DNA of 64,000 nucleotides from Mycolicibacterium insubricum (GTDB lineage Bacteria; Actinomycetota; Actinomycetes; Mycobacteriales; Mycobacteriaceae): contig NZ_AP022618.1 in NCBI RefSeq assembly GCF_010731615.1, forward strand, positions 3,410,001 to 3,474,000. Reading direction: 5' to 3'. This document shows positions 28,911 through 38,127 of the stretch, one piece after another. The position numbers and the translations under genes were made by a program. Numbering within the stretch: the stretch's first letter is position 1; each line of letters opens with the position of its first letter. The notes beneath the pieces were generated by a model, which saw only the letters and a program-made list of their open reading frames with translations, was not told where the DNA came from and did not search any database.

Positions 28911-30418
28911 CGGTGGCCCGCCTCGGTGACGGTGTTGAGCACGTTGATGCCGCGGAACAGCGCCGACGGGCAGCCGTGGCTGACGGCGGCGACCTGGCCG
29001 GGTTGCGCCTTGCCGCAGTTGAACGCGCCGCCGAGGCGCCAGGTGCCGGGCCCGCCGACGGCCTCCATCGCGTTCCAGAAGTCCGTCGTCGTCGCCTGGT
29101 AGGCGACGTCGCGCACCTGACCGGCCAGCCGCCCGTCGCGGATCCGGTAGAAGCGCTGCCCGGTGAACTGGAAGTTGTACCGCTGCATGTCGATTGACCA
29201 GGATTTGTCGCCGACGATGTAGATGCCGTCGTCCACCCGAGAGACGAGGTCGTCGGTGGAGATGTCCTCGGGGGCCGGGGCCAGTGACACGTTGGCCATC
29301 CGCTGGATCGGCACGTGGTGCGGCGAGTCGGCGTAGGAGCAGCCGTTGGAGCGCGTCTTGCCCAGTCGCGGCGCGAAGACGCGGTCCAGTTGGTAGCCGA
29401 CGAAGATGCCGTCGCGCACCAGGTCCCAGGACTGGGCGGCCACCCCCTCGTCGTCGAAACCGATGGTGGCCAGGCCGTGCTCGACCGTGCGGTCGGCGGT
29501 CACGTTCATCACCTCCGACCCGTAGCGCAGGGTGCCCAGCTTGTCCGGGGTGGCGAACGAGGTGCCGGCGTAGGCCGCCTCGTAGCCGATGGCCCGGTCG
29601 TATTCGGTTGCATGCCCGATGGATTCGTGGATGGTCAGCCACAGGTTGGTGGGGTCGATGACCAGGTCGGTGGGCCCGGGGGTGACCGAGGGTGCCTTGG
29701 TCTTCTCGGCGAGGTACTCGGGCAGCCGTGCCAGTTCGGTACTCCAGTCCCAGACGTCGTCGCCGGCCAGTGCCTCCCAGCCGCGGCCCATCGGCGGGGC
29801 CAGGGTGCGCATCGATTCGAAGTGCCCGGCGGCGGCGTCGACGGCGACGGCCTCCAGCGTCGGCATCACCCGCACCCGCTGCTGGGTGATCGACGAGCCG
29901 AACGTGTCGGCGTAGAAGACCTGCTCCTTGACCGCGTTGAGCCCGGCCGAGACGTGGTCGACGCCGTCGGCGGCCAGCAGTCGCTCCGAGTACTCGCCGA
30001 GCACCGCGATCTTGTCACCGGTGGGGATCACGAACGGGTCGATGCCGTAGCTCGACACCCACTGCACACCGGCATAGACGGGTTCGTCGGCCAGCTCGAT
30101 GGCTTCGGCGTTGAGCGCGGCCAGGGTGTTGGCGACCTCGACCGCGCGCCGGGCGGTGGCGGCGGCGACGTCGACGCTCAACTCGGCGTGTGAGGCGAAG
30201 CCCCAGGTGCCGGCGACGATCACCCGGACCGCCAGGCCCAGTTCGCGGGTGAGCACCGAGCTCTCCAATTCGCCGTCGCGCAACTGGATGATCTCGGTGC
30301 TGATGCGGTGCACCCGCAGGTCGGCGTAGCTGGCCCCGGCGGCCACCGCCGCCGACAGGGCGGCGTCGGCCAGTTCCACCCGGGGCAGCGACAGGAACTC
30401 GGCGTCGACGGCGTTCAC
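28907..30418 (-). CDS. tldD: TldD metalloprotease subunit
   Basis: This 503-residue catalytic subunit of the TldD/TldE protease has the zinc motif HExxxH as HESIGH (in LTIHESIGHATEYDRA). ELGLAVRVIVAGTWGFASHAELS, FGSSITQQRV and the C-terminal KSWSIDMQRYNFQFTGQRFYRIRDG are family landmarks. The start is ATG or GTG near 30418, which leaves 63 bp to the divergent uspA gene. It corresponds to M. tuberculosis Rv2315c, whose neighbours are also tldE and uspABC. Its natural peptide substrate in mycobacteria is not known. Confidence 0.93.
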   Translation of the reverse strand: MNAVDAEFLSLPRVELADAALSAAVAAGASYADLRVHRISTEIIQLRDGELESSVLTRELGLAVRVIVAGTWGFASHAELSVDVAAATARRAVEVANTLAALNAEAIELADEPVYAGVQWVSSYGIDPFVIPTGDKIAVLGEYSERLLAADGVDHVSAGLNAVKEQVFYADTFGSSITQQRVRVMPTLEAVAVDAAAGHFESMRTLAPPMGRGWEALAGDDVWDWSTELARLPEYLAEKTKAPSVTPGPTDLVIDPTNLWLTIHESIGHATEYDRAIGYEAAYAGTSFATPDKLGTLRYGSEVMNVTADRTVEHGLATIGFDDEGVAAQSWDLVRDGIFVGYQLDRVFAPRLGKTRSNGCSYADSPHHVPIQRMANVSLAPAPEDISTDDLVSRVDDGIYIVGDKSWSIDMQRYNFQFTGQRFYRIRDGRLAGQVRDVAYQATTTDFWNAMEAVGGPGTWRLGGAFNCGKAQPGQVAAVSHGCPSALFRGINVLNTVTEAGHR

Positions 30419-30481
30419 GTTGAGCTACCGTAGCGGCCCGGCCGCGCCCTGTGCCGGACATCCGCGCGGTTTAATGGCCTC

Positions 30482-31348
30482 ATGTCCCGGCGGCGCGACA
30501 CCACGCTCGGCTATGCGCTGTTGGCGCCGAGCCTGTTCGGGGTGCTGGTGTTCCTGCTGCTGCCGATGTTGGTGGTGATCTGGCTGAGTTTCCGCAGTTG
30601 GGACCTGCTGGGGCCGATCGGCTATGTGGGGACCGACAATTGGCGTTCGGTGTTGACCGATGCGTCGTTCGGGAATTCCCTGCTGGTCACCTTGGCATTC
30701 ATCGCCCTGGTGGTGCCGGTGCAGATCGTGCTGGGGATGGCGCTGGCGGCGCTGCTGGCCCGCGACCTGCCCGGCAGCGGTTTCTTCCGCACGGTGTACG
30801 TGCTGCCGTGGATCTGCGCGCCGCTGGCCATCGCCGTGCTGTGGCGGTGGATCCTGGCGCCGACCGACGGCGCGGTGGCGACGGTGCTGGGCCGTCACGT
30901 CGAGTGGTTGACCGACCCGGGGTTGGCGTTGCCGGTGGTCTCGGCGGTGACGGTGTGGACCAACGTCGGTTATGTGGCGTTGTTCTTCCTGGCCGGGATG
31001 CTGTCGATTCCGCCCGCGGTGCACGACGCCGCCCGGATCGACGGTGCCACGTCCTGGCAGCGGTTCTGGCGGATCACCCTGCCGATGCTGCGCCCCACCC
31101 TGTTCTTCGTCGCCGTGACCGGGGTGATCAGCGCCGCGCAGATCTTCGACACCGTGTACGCGCTGACCGGCGGTGGGCCGGCCGGGCGCACCGACCTGGT
31201 CGCGCACCGCATCTATGCCGAGGCGTTCGGCAACGCCGCGATCGGGCGGGCCGCGGTGATGGCCATCGTGTTGTTCGTGTTGTTGGTCGGCGTCACCGTC
31301 GTCCAGCAGCTCTATTTCCGCCGCCGGATCAGCTATGACCTGCACTGA
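30482..31348 (+). CDS. uspA: Sugar ABC transporter permease UspA
   Basis: This 288-residue CUT1-family inner-membrane permease has six predicted helices. The EAA loop is DAARIDGATSWQRFWRITLPMLRP. It belongs to the UspABC importer, which in M. tuberculosis (Rv2316-Rv2318) is reported to bind amino sugars or phosphorylated sugars. The order uspA-uspB-uspC beside tldDE is the same here. Its stop overlaps uspB by 14 bp, so translation is coupled. No ATPase gene is present; the complex probably borrows a shared ATPase. Confidence 0.92.
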   Translation: MSRRRDTTLGYALLAPSLFGVLVFLLLPMLVVIWLSFRSWDLLGPIGYVGTDNWRSVLTDASFGNSLLVTLAFIALVVPVQIVLGMALAALLARDLPGSGFFRTVYVLPWICAPLAIAVLWRWILAPTDGAVATVLGRHVEWLTDPGLALPVVSAVTVWTNVGYVALFFLAGMLSIPPAVHDAARIDGATSWQRFWRITLPMLRPTLFFVAVTGVISAAQIFDTVYALTGGGPAGRTDLVAHRIYAEAFGNAAIGRAAVMAIVLFVLLVGVTVVQQLYFRRRISYDLH

Positions 31349-32165
31349 GTCCCGGGCGCTGCGCCGCGGTGGCGTGTACCTGCTGTTGGCGGCCGCGGCC
31401 GTCATCACCCTGGTGCCGTTCGCGCTGGGTCTGGTGACGTCGTTGACGTCGGCGAGTCAGTTCGCCACCTCGGCCGGCCTGGCGCTGCCCGCACCGCCGA
31501 CGGTGCAGAATTACGCGGCGCTCTCGGGTGCGGGGTTCGGCCGGGCGGCGGTGGTCACCGCGCTGATGACGGCGGTGATCCTGGTGGGTCAGTTGACGTC
31601 GTCGGTGGCGGCGGCGTATGCGTTCGCGCGGTTGAGTTTTCCCGGCCGGGACGCGCTGTTCTGGGTGTACTTGGCGACGTTGATGGTGCCGGCCACGGTG
31701 ACCGTGGTGCCGCTGTATCTGATGATGGCGTCGCTGGGGCTGCGGAACACCTTCTGGGCTTTGGTGCTGCCGTTCGTCTTCGGTTCGCCGTATGCGATCT
31801 TCCTGCTGCGGGAGCATTTTCGCGGTATCCCGCGGGATCTGGAGCGCGCGGCGCGGCTCGACGGGGCCAACACCCTCGACGTGCTGGTGCATGTGATCAT
31901 CCCGGCGAGTCGCCCGGTGCTGGTGACGTTGACGTTGATCACCGTGGTGTCGCAATGGAATTCGTTCATGTGGCCGCTGGTGATCACCAGCGGCGGCAAG
32001 TGGCGGGTGCTGACGGTGGCCACCGCGGGCCTGCAGTCGCAGTACAACGCACAGTGGCCGCTGGTGATGGCGGCCACCACCGTCGCGATGCTCCCGTTGC
32101 TGGTGCTGTTCGTGGTGTTTCAGCGTCACATCGTGAAATCCATTGTGCTGACGGGCCTAAAATGA
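31335..32165 (+). CDS. uspB: Sugar ABC transporter permease UspB
   Basis: This 276-residue second permease of the CUT1 importer has the EAA loop RDLERAARLDGANTLDVLVHVIIPASRPVL and helices throughout (for example GGVYLLLAAAAVITLVPFALGLVTS). ATG 31335 lies within uspA, and the TGA overlaps the uspC start by ATGA (32162-32165), indicating tight translational coupling of the three genes. Confidence 0.92.
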   Translation: MTCTESRALRRGGVYLLLAAAAVITLVPFALGLVTSLTSASQFATSAGLALPAPPTVQNYAALSGAGFGRAAVVTALMTAVILVGQLTSSVAAAYAFARLSFPGRDALFWVYLATLMVPATVTVVPLYLMMASLGLRNTFWALVLPFVFGSPYAIFLLREHFRGIPRDLERAARLDGANTLDVLVHVIIPASRPVLVTLTLITVVSQWNSFMWPLVITSGGKWRVLTVATAGLQSQYNAQWPLVMAATTVAMLPLLVLFVVFQRHIVKSIVLTGLK

Positions 32166-33460
32166 GGCTGCGGTTTTCGACGTACGCGGCGCTGGTGATG
32201 GGACTGGTGTTGGTGCTGCTGCTGTCGGCGGCGGTGCTGCTGGGCCGCGAACCCGGTCCGTCGGACCGCACGGTGTTGACGCTGCGGCTGTGGGATCCGC
32301 AGATCGGTGCGGCCTACCGCAAGTCGCTGGATGCGTTCACCGCCGCGAATCCCGACATCGAGGTCCGCATCGACACGGTCGCCTACGCCGGGTATTTCGA
32401 CTCGCTGCGCGCCGACGTCGCCGGGCACAGCGCCGATGACGTGTTCTGGCTCAACAGCAGTTATCTGGCGCCGTATGCCGACAGCGGGCGGCTGCTGCCG
32501 ATCGAGGCCGACCCGGACTGGGAGCCCAGCGTCGTCGGACAGTTCACCCGCGGCGGCACGCTGTGGGGGGTACCGCAGCTCACCGACGCCGGCATCGCGC
32601 TGTACTACAACCGCGATCTGCTGGCCGCCGCCGGCGTGGGTCCCGACGATCTGGCCGACCTGCGCTGGGGCACCGACGCCGACACCCTGCGACCGCTGCT
32701 GGCCCGGCTGACCGTCGATACCGTGGGCCGCAGTGCCGCCGATCCCGGCTTCGATGCCGGGCGCACCCGGACGTGGGGCTACAACGCGGCCAACGACCTG
32801 CAGGCGATCAACCTGAACTACCTGGCGTCGGCGGGCGGGCGCTTGGTCACCGAGGACGCGTTCACCTTCGACAGTCCGGCCGGGCGCACGGCGTTCGGCT
32901 ATCTGGTCGCACTGATCAATACCGACCGGGTCGCCCCTCCCGCGTCGGCCACCAACAACAACGGCGATTTCTCCCGGAATCAGTTCCTGGCCGGGAAGAT
33001 GGCGCTGTTCCAGTCCGGGACCTACAACCTGGCGATGATCGCCGGGTCGGCCGACTTCGGTTGGGGTATCGCCCCGATGCCCGCCGGCCCGCAAGGCCGG
33101 GTCAGCGTCACCAACGGCATCGTCGCCGCCGGCAACGCCGCGACCGCCCATCCCGAGCAGGTACGACGGCTGCTGGCCTGGCTCGGCAGCGCCGAGGCCA
33201 ACGCGTATCTGGGGGCCGACGGGGTGGCCATCCCGGCGGTGCGGTCCGCCCAGCACGGTTACCTGCAGTACTGGGCCGGGCGCGGCGTCGACGTCGCGCC
33301 GTTCTTCGATGTGTTGGCCGGCCCGCACGCCGAGGTGCCCGCCGGGGCGGGCGTGCCGGCAGGATTGGCCGCCATCAAGCCGTTTTTCGACGAGATGTTT
33401 CTCGGCCGGCTGCCGGTGGATACCGCGCTGGCCCGAGCGCAGGCGGCTACAGCGCGATAA
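32162..33460 (+). CDS. uspC: Sugar-binding protein UspC
   Basis: This 432-residue extracytoplasmic solute-binding protein of the SBP_bac_1 type is the ligand-capture subunit of the importer. The first 30 residues are a hydrophobic signal/anchor ([21 protein letters not shown]) without a lipobox Cys, so it may stay as a membrane-anchored binding protein. The ligand-cleft region includes [52 protein letters not shown] and [21 protein letters not shown]. It is coupled to uspB by ATGA. Its 3' end overlaps the convergent ecfT gene by 14 bp. Confidence 0.9.
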   Translation: MRLRFSTYAALVMGLVLVLLLSAAVLLGREPGPSDRTVLTLRLWDPQIGAAYRKSLDAFTAANPDIEVRIDTVAYAGYFDSLRADVAGHSADDVFWLNSSYLAPYADSGRLLPIEADPDWEPSVVGQFTRGGTLWGVPQLTDAGIALYYNRDLLAAAGVGPDDLADLRWGTDADTLRPLLARLTVDTVGRSAADPGFDAGRTRTWGYNAANDLQAINLNYLASAGGRLVTEDAFTFDSPAGRTAFGYLVALINTDRVAPPASATNNNGDFSRNQFLAGKMALFQSGTYNLAMIAGSADFGWGIAPMPAGPQGRVSVTNGIVAAGNAATAHPEQVRRLLAWLGSAEANAYLGADGVAIPAVRSAQHGYLQYWAGRGVDVAPFFDVLAGPHAEVPAGAGVPAGLAAIKPFFDEMFLGRLPVDTALARAQAATAR

Positions 33461-34259
33461 CCGCGACGCAGACCAGCGCCACGATCGCCAGCGCCACCGC
33501 GTCGCTGCGGCCGGGCCGGGCGGTGCTTGCCGAGATCTGGCCCATGCCGCCGCGGGCGGTGATCGCATCGCCCATCTCGTCGGCGCGGCGCAGCGCGGCG
33601 GTGATCGCCGCGACCAGCATGTCGACCAGCTCGAACAGGAAACGCCGCCACCGCATCCGGCGCATGGGCAGCACCGTCCGGGGCCGCAGCTTGCGGGCGG
33701 CGTAGAGCACCCGGAACTCCTCGATCAGCATCGGGAAGGAGCGCAGCGCCAACGCGATCGCTACCGCCCACTCGTCGACCGGGATGCGCAGGAATTTCAG
33801 CGGCCGGCCCAATGTGGCCAGGGCGGGCGCGATTTCGGCGACATTGGTGGTCCACGACACCATCATCGACAAACCCAGCAGCACCACGGCCAGCGTGGTC
33901 ACCCGGGTGAACGTCAACAACCCGCCGAGGGCCACATTGGTGTCGAAGAGCTGCACGATGGGTTCACCGCCACTGAGCGCCGCGGTGAACGCGCCGAAGG
34001 CGATCAGCAGCCACAGCACCTTGGGTACCGACGGCAGCACCCCGAACGGGATGCGGGCCAACGCCGCGGCGAGGACGACCACCGCCGCCACCGCACCGAT
34101 GCCCACCCAGCCCGGATAGAACGTAAGCAGCGCCGACAACACGAATACCGTCAACAGCTTGGTGCCGGCCCACAGCCGATGGATGACCGAGTCACCCGGG
34201 ACCGGGCGCAGCAGCACCACCGGCCGCGGTTGTTTCGTCGCGGGTTCTTCGCGGGTCAT
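33447..34259 (-). CDS. ECF transporter transmembrane protein (EcfT/CbiQ)
   Basis: This 270-residue EcfT has hydrophobic helices and the C-terminal cytoplasmic ATPase-coupling region [21 protein letters not shown] and [19 protein letters not shown], the two Ala-Arg-Gly-type motifs that contact the ATPases. It corresponds to M. tuberculosis Rv2325c. ATG 34259 overlaps the stop of the ATPase fusion gene by ATGA. The substrate depends on the S component, which is not separately encoded here. Confidence 0.88.
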   Translation of the reverse strand: MTREEPATKQPRPVVLLRPVPGDSVIHRLWAGTKLLTVFVLSALLTFYPGWVGIGAVAAVVVLAAALARIPFGVLPSVPKVLWLLIAFGAFTAALSGGEPIVQLFDTNVALGGLLTFTRVTTLAVVLLGLSMMVSWTTNVAEIAPALATLGRPLKFLRIPVDEWAVAIALALRSFPMLIEEFRVLYAARKLRPRTVLPMRRMRWRRFLFELVDMLVAAITAALRRADEMGDAITARGGMGQISASTARPGRSDAVALAIVALVCVAVIAL

Positions 34260-36334
34260 GACACTCCCTCCGCCGAGGCCGACGCGGGCTCCAGCACACC
34301 GCCGGACAGGTGCAGGATCCGGGGGCACAGGCCCTCCAGCCCGACGAAGTCGTGCGAGATGACGACGACGGTCAGCCCGGTGTCGCGGCGCAGATCTTCC
34401 AGCAGCCGCACCAGCTTTCGCTGATTGGGCGCGTCGACACCGGCGAGCGGTTCGTCGAGGATCAGTACCCGCGGCCGCCGGGCCAGCAGTCCGGCCAGCA
34501 CCACGCGGCGCATCTGGCCGCCGGAAAGTTGGTCGATGCGACGCCGGGCCAGCGAGGCGTCCAGGCCCACGGTGCGCAGCGCCTCGGCGACGCGCGCCCG
34601 GTCGTCCGGGGAGAAGCCGGCCGCGGAGGCGACCTCCAGATCCACCCGGGGCCGCAGCAGCTGCAGCCGGGCCGCCTGGAAGGCGACCGCGACCTCGCCG
34701 TGCTGGCTGCTCGCGGGACGGCCGGCCACCCGGCATTCGCCGACCGTCGGCGTCACCAGCCCGGCCATGATCCAGGCCAGCGTCGACTTGCCCGACCCGT
34801 TGCCGCCGTGCACCAGAACCCCGTCACCGGCGCGGACGGTGAAGCTGACGTCGCGCAGCGCGGTCTTGGCCCACGGAGTGCCGGCGTTGTAACGGTGGGT
34901 GATGCGGTCGCATTCGATGACGACCTCGCCCAGGCTCTCGGGGGCCGCCGCCGACGGCACCGCGGAGGTCTCCACCATGGTCGTGTTGTCCAGCGACTCG
35001 GACAGGGTGACTATCCGGTCGGCGGTCTGCGCCTCGCCCGCGTAGTGGGTGATCTGCACGACGCTCATGTCGTGGCGCTCGGTCAGCCCGGACATCATCG
35101 AGGTCAACGCGTCGCGGCCGGCCTGGTCGATCATCGAGGTGACCTCGTCGGCGATGAGCAGATGCGGATCGCGCGCCAGCGCGCCGGCGAACGCCAGCCG
35201 CTGCAGTTCGCCGCCGGACAGGCCGCCGGTGTCGCGCTCGCCGAACCCGGCCAGCCCCACCTCGGTGAGCAGGCCGTCGACGTCGACGCGGCGCTGCGGC
35301 GGCAGTCCCCACACCACGTCGTCGGCGACCCGGGTGCCGAGTACCTGGGTTTCCGGATGCTGCAGCACCACGGCGGTGCCGCCGGGCTCACCGAGCCCCA
35401 CCGCGCCGGGGCGCACGATGGTGCCCGACGTCGGTTCGCGGCCGGCCAGGATCAGCATCAGCGTGGTCTTGCCGGAGCCATTGGCGCCGGTCACCGCGAC
35501 GTTCTCGCCTGGCTCTATCTCCAGGCTGACCGGGGCCAGTGCGTCGTGGTCGGCGCCGGGATAGCGGAACGCGACGTCGTCGAGACGGACCGGTACCGGA
35601 CCGGGTGCACCGGGCGGGGGTGTCTCCAGCTTGTGCACATCGGGGATGCCGCGCAGCCGCTCCAGTACCCGCGACAGGATCCACCAGCCGAACATGGTGA
35701 CTCCCATGATGATGACGACGGAGTAGCCGCCGATCAGCAGCGGCCAGTACCGCAGGGCGCCGTCGACCAGGTTGCGCAGCGGCTCGGCGGGCCCGCGGAT
35801 GATGTCGGCGCTCTGCTGGCCATTGGGCAGATCCAGCCGCTGGACACCGTCGGCCATGGCCTCCAGGAACCGCGCGGTGCCCTCGGCATTGGCGCGCACT
35901 GTGTCGAAGATCAGTTCACGCAGCCGGGACAGTACCGCCAGGGCGGCGACGACGAACGCCCCGAACGCCACGCCCGCGACGAACGATGCGGCGAGCACGG
36001 TCGGGGTGCCCCGGCCTTTGCGCTTGACGACCCCGGCCAGCCCGCCGATGTAGGCGCAGTTGACCACCGTCATCAGGCCGCCGACGCCGGCGACCAGGAA
36101 CGCAATGGCCGAGCCGGCAACCGCGGCGGCCAGCAGTACGCGCGGCCGGTACCGGTAGGCCAGCAGTCCCATCGGGACCATGCCCAGCAGTGATGCCCCC
36201 TGGGCGAACGGAACGACCACCGCTATGACCGCGCAGGCGGCGGTGAGCGCCGCGGTGACGGCGGCGTGGGCGGTTTCGGTCGGCTGCAGGGAACGCGACG
36301 GTCGGCGTGCGGCCGGCGGGCTGTCTGCAGTCAC
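34256..36334 (-). CDS. ECF transporter: membrane domain fused to two ATPase domains
   Basis: This 692-residue protein has an N-terminal membrane region of about 230 residues (helices such as [20 protein letters not shown]), in the size range of an S component, followed by two complete ABC ATPases. The first has Walker [10 protein letters not shown], signature LSGGELQR and Walker B LLIADE; the second [17 protein letters not shown] and VLILDEP. It corresponds to M. tuberculosis Rv2326c. GTG 36334 is chosen because its N-terminus has the length I recall for Rv2326c; an open frame to GTG 36388 exists. It would form an energy-coupling factor with the next gene's EcfT. The ligand is unknown; vitamins or metals are typical. 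Confidence 0.85.
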   Translation of the reverse strand: MTADSPPAARRPSRSLQPTETAHAAVTAALTAACAVIAVVVPFAQGASLLGMVPMGLLAYRYRPRVLLAAAVAGSAIAFLVAGVGGLMTVVNCAYIGGLAGVVKRKGRGTPTVLAASFVAGVAFGAFVVAALAVLSRLRELIFDTVRANAEGTARFLEAMADGVQRLDLPNGQQSADIIRGPAEPLRNLVDGALRYWPLLIGGYSVVIIMGVTMFGWWILSRVLERLRGIPDVHKLETPPPGAPGPVPVRLDDVAFRYPGADHDALAPVSLEIEPGENVAVTGANGSGKTTLMLILAGREPTSGTIVRPGAVGLGEPGGTAVVLQHPETQVLGTRVADDVVWGLPPQRRVDVDGLLTEVGLAGFGERDTGGLSGGELQRLAFAGALARDPHLLIADEVTSMIDQAGRDALTSMMSGLTERHDMSVVQITHYAGEAQTADRIVTLSESLDNTTMVETSAVPSAAAPESLGEVVIECDRITHRYNAGTPWAKTALRDVSFTVRAGDGVLVHGGNGSGKSTLAWIMAGLVTPTVGECRVAGRPASSQHGEVAVAFQAARLQLLRPRVDLEVASAAGFSPDDRARVAEALRTVGLDASLARRRIDQLSGGQMRRVVLAGLLARRPRVLILDEPLAGVDAPNQRKLVRLLEDLRRDTGLTVVVISHDFVGLEGLCPRILHLSGGVLEPASASAEGVS

Positions 36335-36406
36335 CGCCCAATTCTGCCAGGTGACCGGTGCATGACCGGACGGCCCTTCGCGGGGCACGGTATATGGTTG
36401 ATGTAT

Positions 36407-36419
36407 ATAGCAATGCTAT
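36407..36419. promoter_or_regulatory. 13-bp palindrome between ECF operon and marR; MarR operator candidate
   Basis: ATAGCA-A-TGCTAT is a perfect palindrome with one central base, 13 bp before the marR start, within an AT-rich patch (TATATGGTTGATGTATATAG). Its place in the divergent intergenic region suggests a MarR operator controlling both directions. Confidence 0.65.
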
Positions 36420-36432
36420 GTAACTTGGTGGT

Positions 36433-36873
36433 ATGACGTCCGGCGCACCGAAAACCGAGCTGGGCTCGGCGCTGCTGACGGTGGTCACCCAGCTCAACCG
36501 GCTGGCCACCCAGCGCACCCGGCTACCGCTGCCCTGGGCCCAGGCCCGGCTGCTGTCGACCATCGAGGGCTGCGGTTCGGCTCGCATCTCCGACTTGGCG
36601 ACGCTGGATCACTGCTCTCAACCCACCATGACCACCCAGGTGCGCCGGCTCGAAGACGCCGGCCTGGTCACCCGGACCACCGATCCCGTGGACGCCCGCG
36701 CGGTGCGCATCACCATCACCGAGGCCGGTGTGGCGACGCTGGCCCGGGTGCGCGCCGACCGCGCCGCCGTCATCGACCCGCTGCTGGCCGACCTCGACGA
36801 CGACGAACGCCAGACGCTGGGTTCCGCGGTGGAGATTCTCGGTCGGCTACTGGCCGCCGGTCACAACCGGTAG
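36433..36873 (+). CDS. MarR family transcriptional regulator
   Basis: This 146-residue winged-helix repressor has the recognition region ISDLATLDHCSQPTMTTQVRRLEDAGLVTR and wing DPVDARAVRITITEAG, both typical of MarR. It corresponds to M. tuberculosis Rv2327, which is likewise divergent from the ECF-type transporter. ATG 36433 lies just downstream of the AT-rich palindrome. It probably represses the ECF operon and itself; the ligand is unknown. Confidence 0.9.
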   Translation: MTSGAPKTELGSALLTVVTQLNRLATQRTRLPLPWAQARLLSTIEGCGSARISDLATLDHCSQPTMTTQVRRLEDAGLVTRTTDPVDARAVRITITEAGVATLARVRADRAAVIDPLLADLDDDERQTLGSAVEILGRLLAAGHNR

Positions 36874-36878
36874 CCGCG

Positions 36879-37373
36879 TCACTGGTTGGGGATCGGGTCC
36901 AGCGCGGCCAGCTTGCCGTCGTTGCCGATGCCGAACCGGACGCTGCCGATACCGGTCGGGCAGCAGTTCGGCTCGTCTCCCTTGAGCCACTGGTACTGCA
37001 GCGTCACAGTTTCGGCGCCGGTCTCACGGACGGTCAGGTACGGCTTGGGCTCCGGGGTCGCCGGGCCCAGTGGGGTGTTGCGGTCGAAGAACAGCACCTG
37101 CGACGGCGACGAACCGGTGGCGTGCTCGACGGAGATCTGCACCCAGTACAGCCGGCAGTTGCCGGTGTGACCACGCCCGGTCTCCTGCCAGGTCATCCCC
37201 TGGGGTGCGGCCACCCCGGCGATCGCCGCCGACACGGTAGGCGCCGTCGGGCTGTCCGCCTCGGTGCAGGAGTCAGCGGGTTTTGCCTCGGGACCCGACG
37301 GACTCCACCCGCAGCCGGTCAGGGTCAGCCCGAGAATCGCGAGCAGAACGGCGATCAGCCGTGGAATCCTCAT
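36879..37373 (-). CDS. lppP: LppP/LprE-type lipoprotein
   Basis: This 164-residue lipoprotein has signal peptide MRIPRLIAVLLAILGLTLTGC with lipobox LTGC. The body contains the family pattern WQETGRGHTGNCRLYWVQISVEHATGSSPSQVLFFDRNTPLGPATPEPKPYLTV and VTLQYQWLKGDEPNCCPTGIGSVRFGIG. M. tuberculosis lppP (Rv2330c) belongs to this family and occupies a similar locus. The function is unknown. ATG 37373 is chosen from the signal peptide. It converges on marR (5 bp gap). Confidence 0.82.
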   Translation of the reverse strand: MRIPRLIAVLLAILGLTLTGCGWSPSGPEAKPADSCTEADSPTAPTVSAAIAGVAAPQGMTWQETGRGHTGNCRLYWVQISVEHATGSSPSQVLFFDRNTPLGPATPEPKPYLTVRETGAETVTLQYQWLKGDEPNCCPTGIGSVRFGIGNDGKLAALDPIPNQ

Positions 37374-37445
37374 CCGGTCAGCGTAGAGCGCCGAATGTGC
37401 AACAGGCCAGAGGAAACATCGCCGAGAGCGCGGAGTTCGGTGTTG

Positions 37446-37518
37446 CTCCCCCGGATGGACTCGAACCATCAACCGCCCGATTAACAGTCGGGAGCTCTGC
37501 CAGTTGAGCTACAGGGGA
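37446..37518 (-). tRNA. tRNA-Asn (anticodon GUU)
   Basis: This is a 73-nt cloverleaf with acceptor TCCCCTG/CGGGGGA and one G-U pair, D-arm GCTCAACTGGCAGAGC, anticodon loop CTGTTAA and T-arm GGTTCGAGTCC; discriminator G, no encoded CCA. The anticodon GUU reads Asn codons. Confidence 0.92.
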
Positions 37519-37583
37519 TTGGCCATCCGCGGCGCGCGCGGACCGAGGCATGACTCTAGCGCACAGCACCCGCCGGGCGCCAA

Positions 37584-37756
37584 AACGGGTGGTTCGGCGA
37601 GCGCAGGCGGAGGTGGCGCGAGCGCAGCGAGTGCCGGCGGAGCCGAAGCGAAACCGGGACCGCCCGCAACTACAACGGGTGGTTCGGCGAGCGCAGGCGG
37701 AGGTGGCGCGAGCGCAGCGAGTGCCGGCGGAGCCGAAGCGAAACCGGGACCGCCCG
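37584..37756. repeat. Direct tandem repeat, 83-bp identical copies with 90-bp period
   Basis: Copy 1 (37584-37666) and copy 2 (37674-37756) start with AACGGGTGGTTCGGCGAGCG and are identical over about 83 bp by eye, separated by 7 variable bases. A decayed third start (CGGGTGGT) follows at 37766. Because 90 is a multiple of 3, long frames pass through on both strands and look like Gly/Ala/Ser-rich proteins, but no start or ribosome-binding site supports them. The stretch 37519-37850 otherwise holds only the promoter region of the next gene. Confidence 0.85.
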
Positions 37757-37850
37757 TGACCAGATCGGGTGGTCGCGCGCCGGGCGCGTGCACGGCCGCC
37801 TCGACATCAGGCAGGATGGACACCGAACGAAGTTGTCGGGAGGCAGTGGA

Positions 37851-38084
37851 TTGTTGGGATATGTGGCCGTGCTCGGCGTCGGCTATGTGCTGGGCACCAA
37901 GGCCGGACGTCGCCGGTATGAGCAGATCGTCGTCGCCTACAAGGCGGTGTCGGAGAGTCCGGCCACCAAGGCGATCGTCGACGCCGGCCGACGCAAGATC
38001 GCCAGCCGCGTCTCCCCCGACCGGATGCCCGTCATCACCGAGATCGACGAGGTCACCGTGATCGAGCCGCCGAAGAAGCGCTAG
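37851..38084 (+). CDS. Small membrane-anchored protein, YtxH-like N-terminus
   Basis: This 77-residue protein begins with a short hydrophobic helix, LLGYVAVLGVGYVLGTKAGRRRYEQI, the GxxLGxKAGRxRYEQI pattern of small YtxH-like actinobacterial proteins, and then a charged C-terminal tail (VTVIEPPKKR). TTG 37851 has GGGAGG at 37838-37843, a good spacing of 7. Upstream in-frame GTG 37788 lies too far from any ribosome-binding site. The function is unknown, probably membrane-associated. Confidence 0.7.
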   Translation: MLGYVAVLGVGYVLGTKAGRRRYEQIVVAYKAVSESPATKAIVDAGRRKIASRVSPDRMPVITEIDEVTVIEPPKKR

Positions 38085-38127
38085 ACCCCGCACGTGCCTT
38101 ACGCGCCTTCCTGACAGCGTCGCCCCA

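Noticed and set aside
37584..37756. CRISPR array
   Set aside because: Only two full copies, 83-bp identical units and 7-bp gaps; no repeat-spacer structure and no cas genes.
37504..38061. Gly/Ala/Ser-rich frame through the 90-bp repeats that resembles a PE_PGRS-like protein
   Set aside because: It is created by the repeat period being a multiple of 3, overlaps tRNA-Asn and lacks a start with RBS; a comparable frame exists on the other strand.
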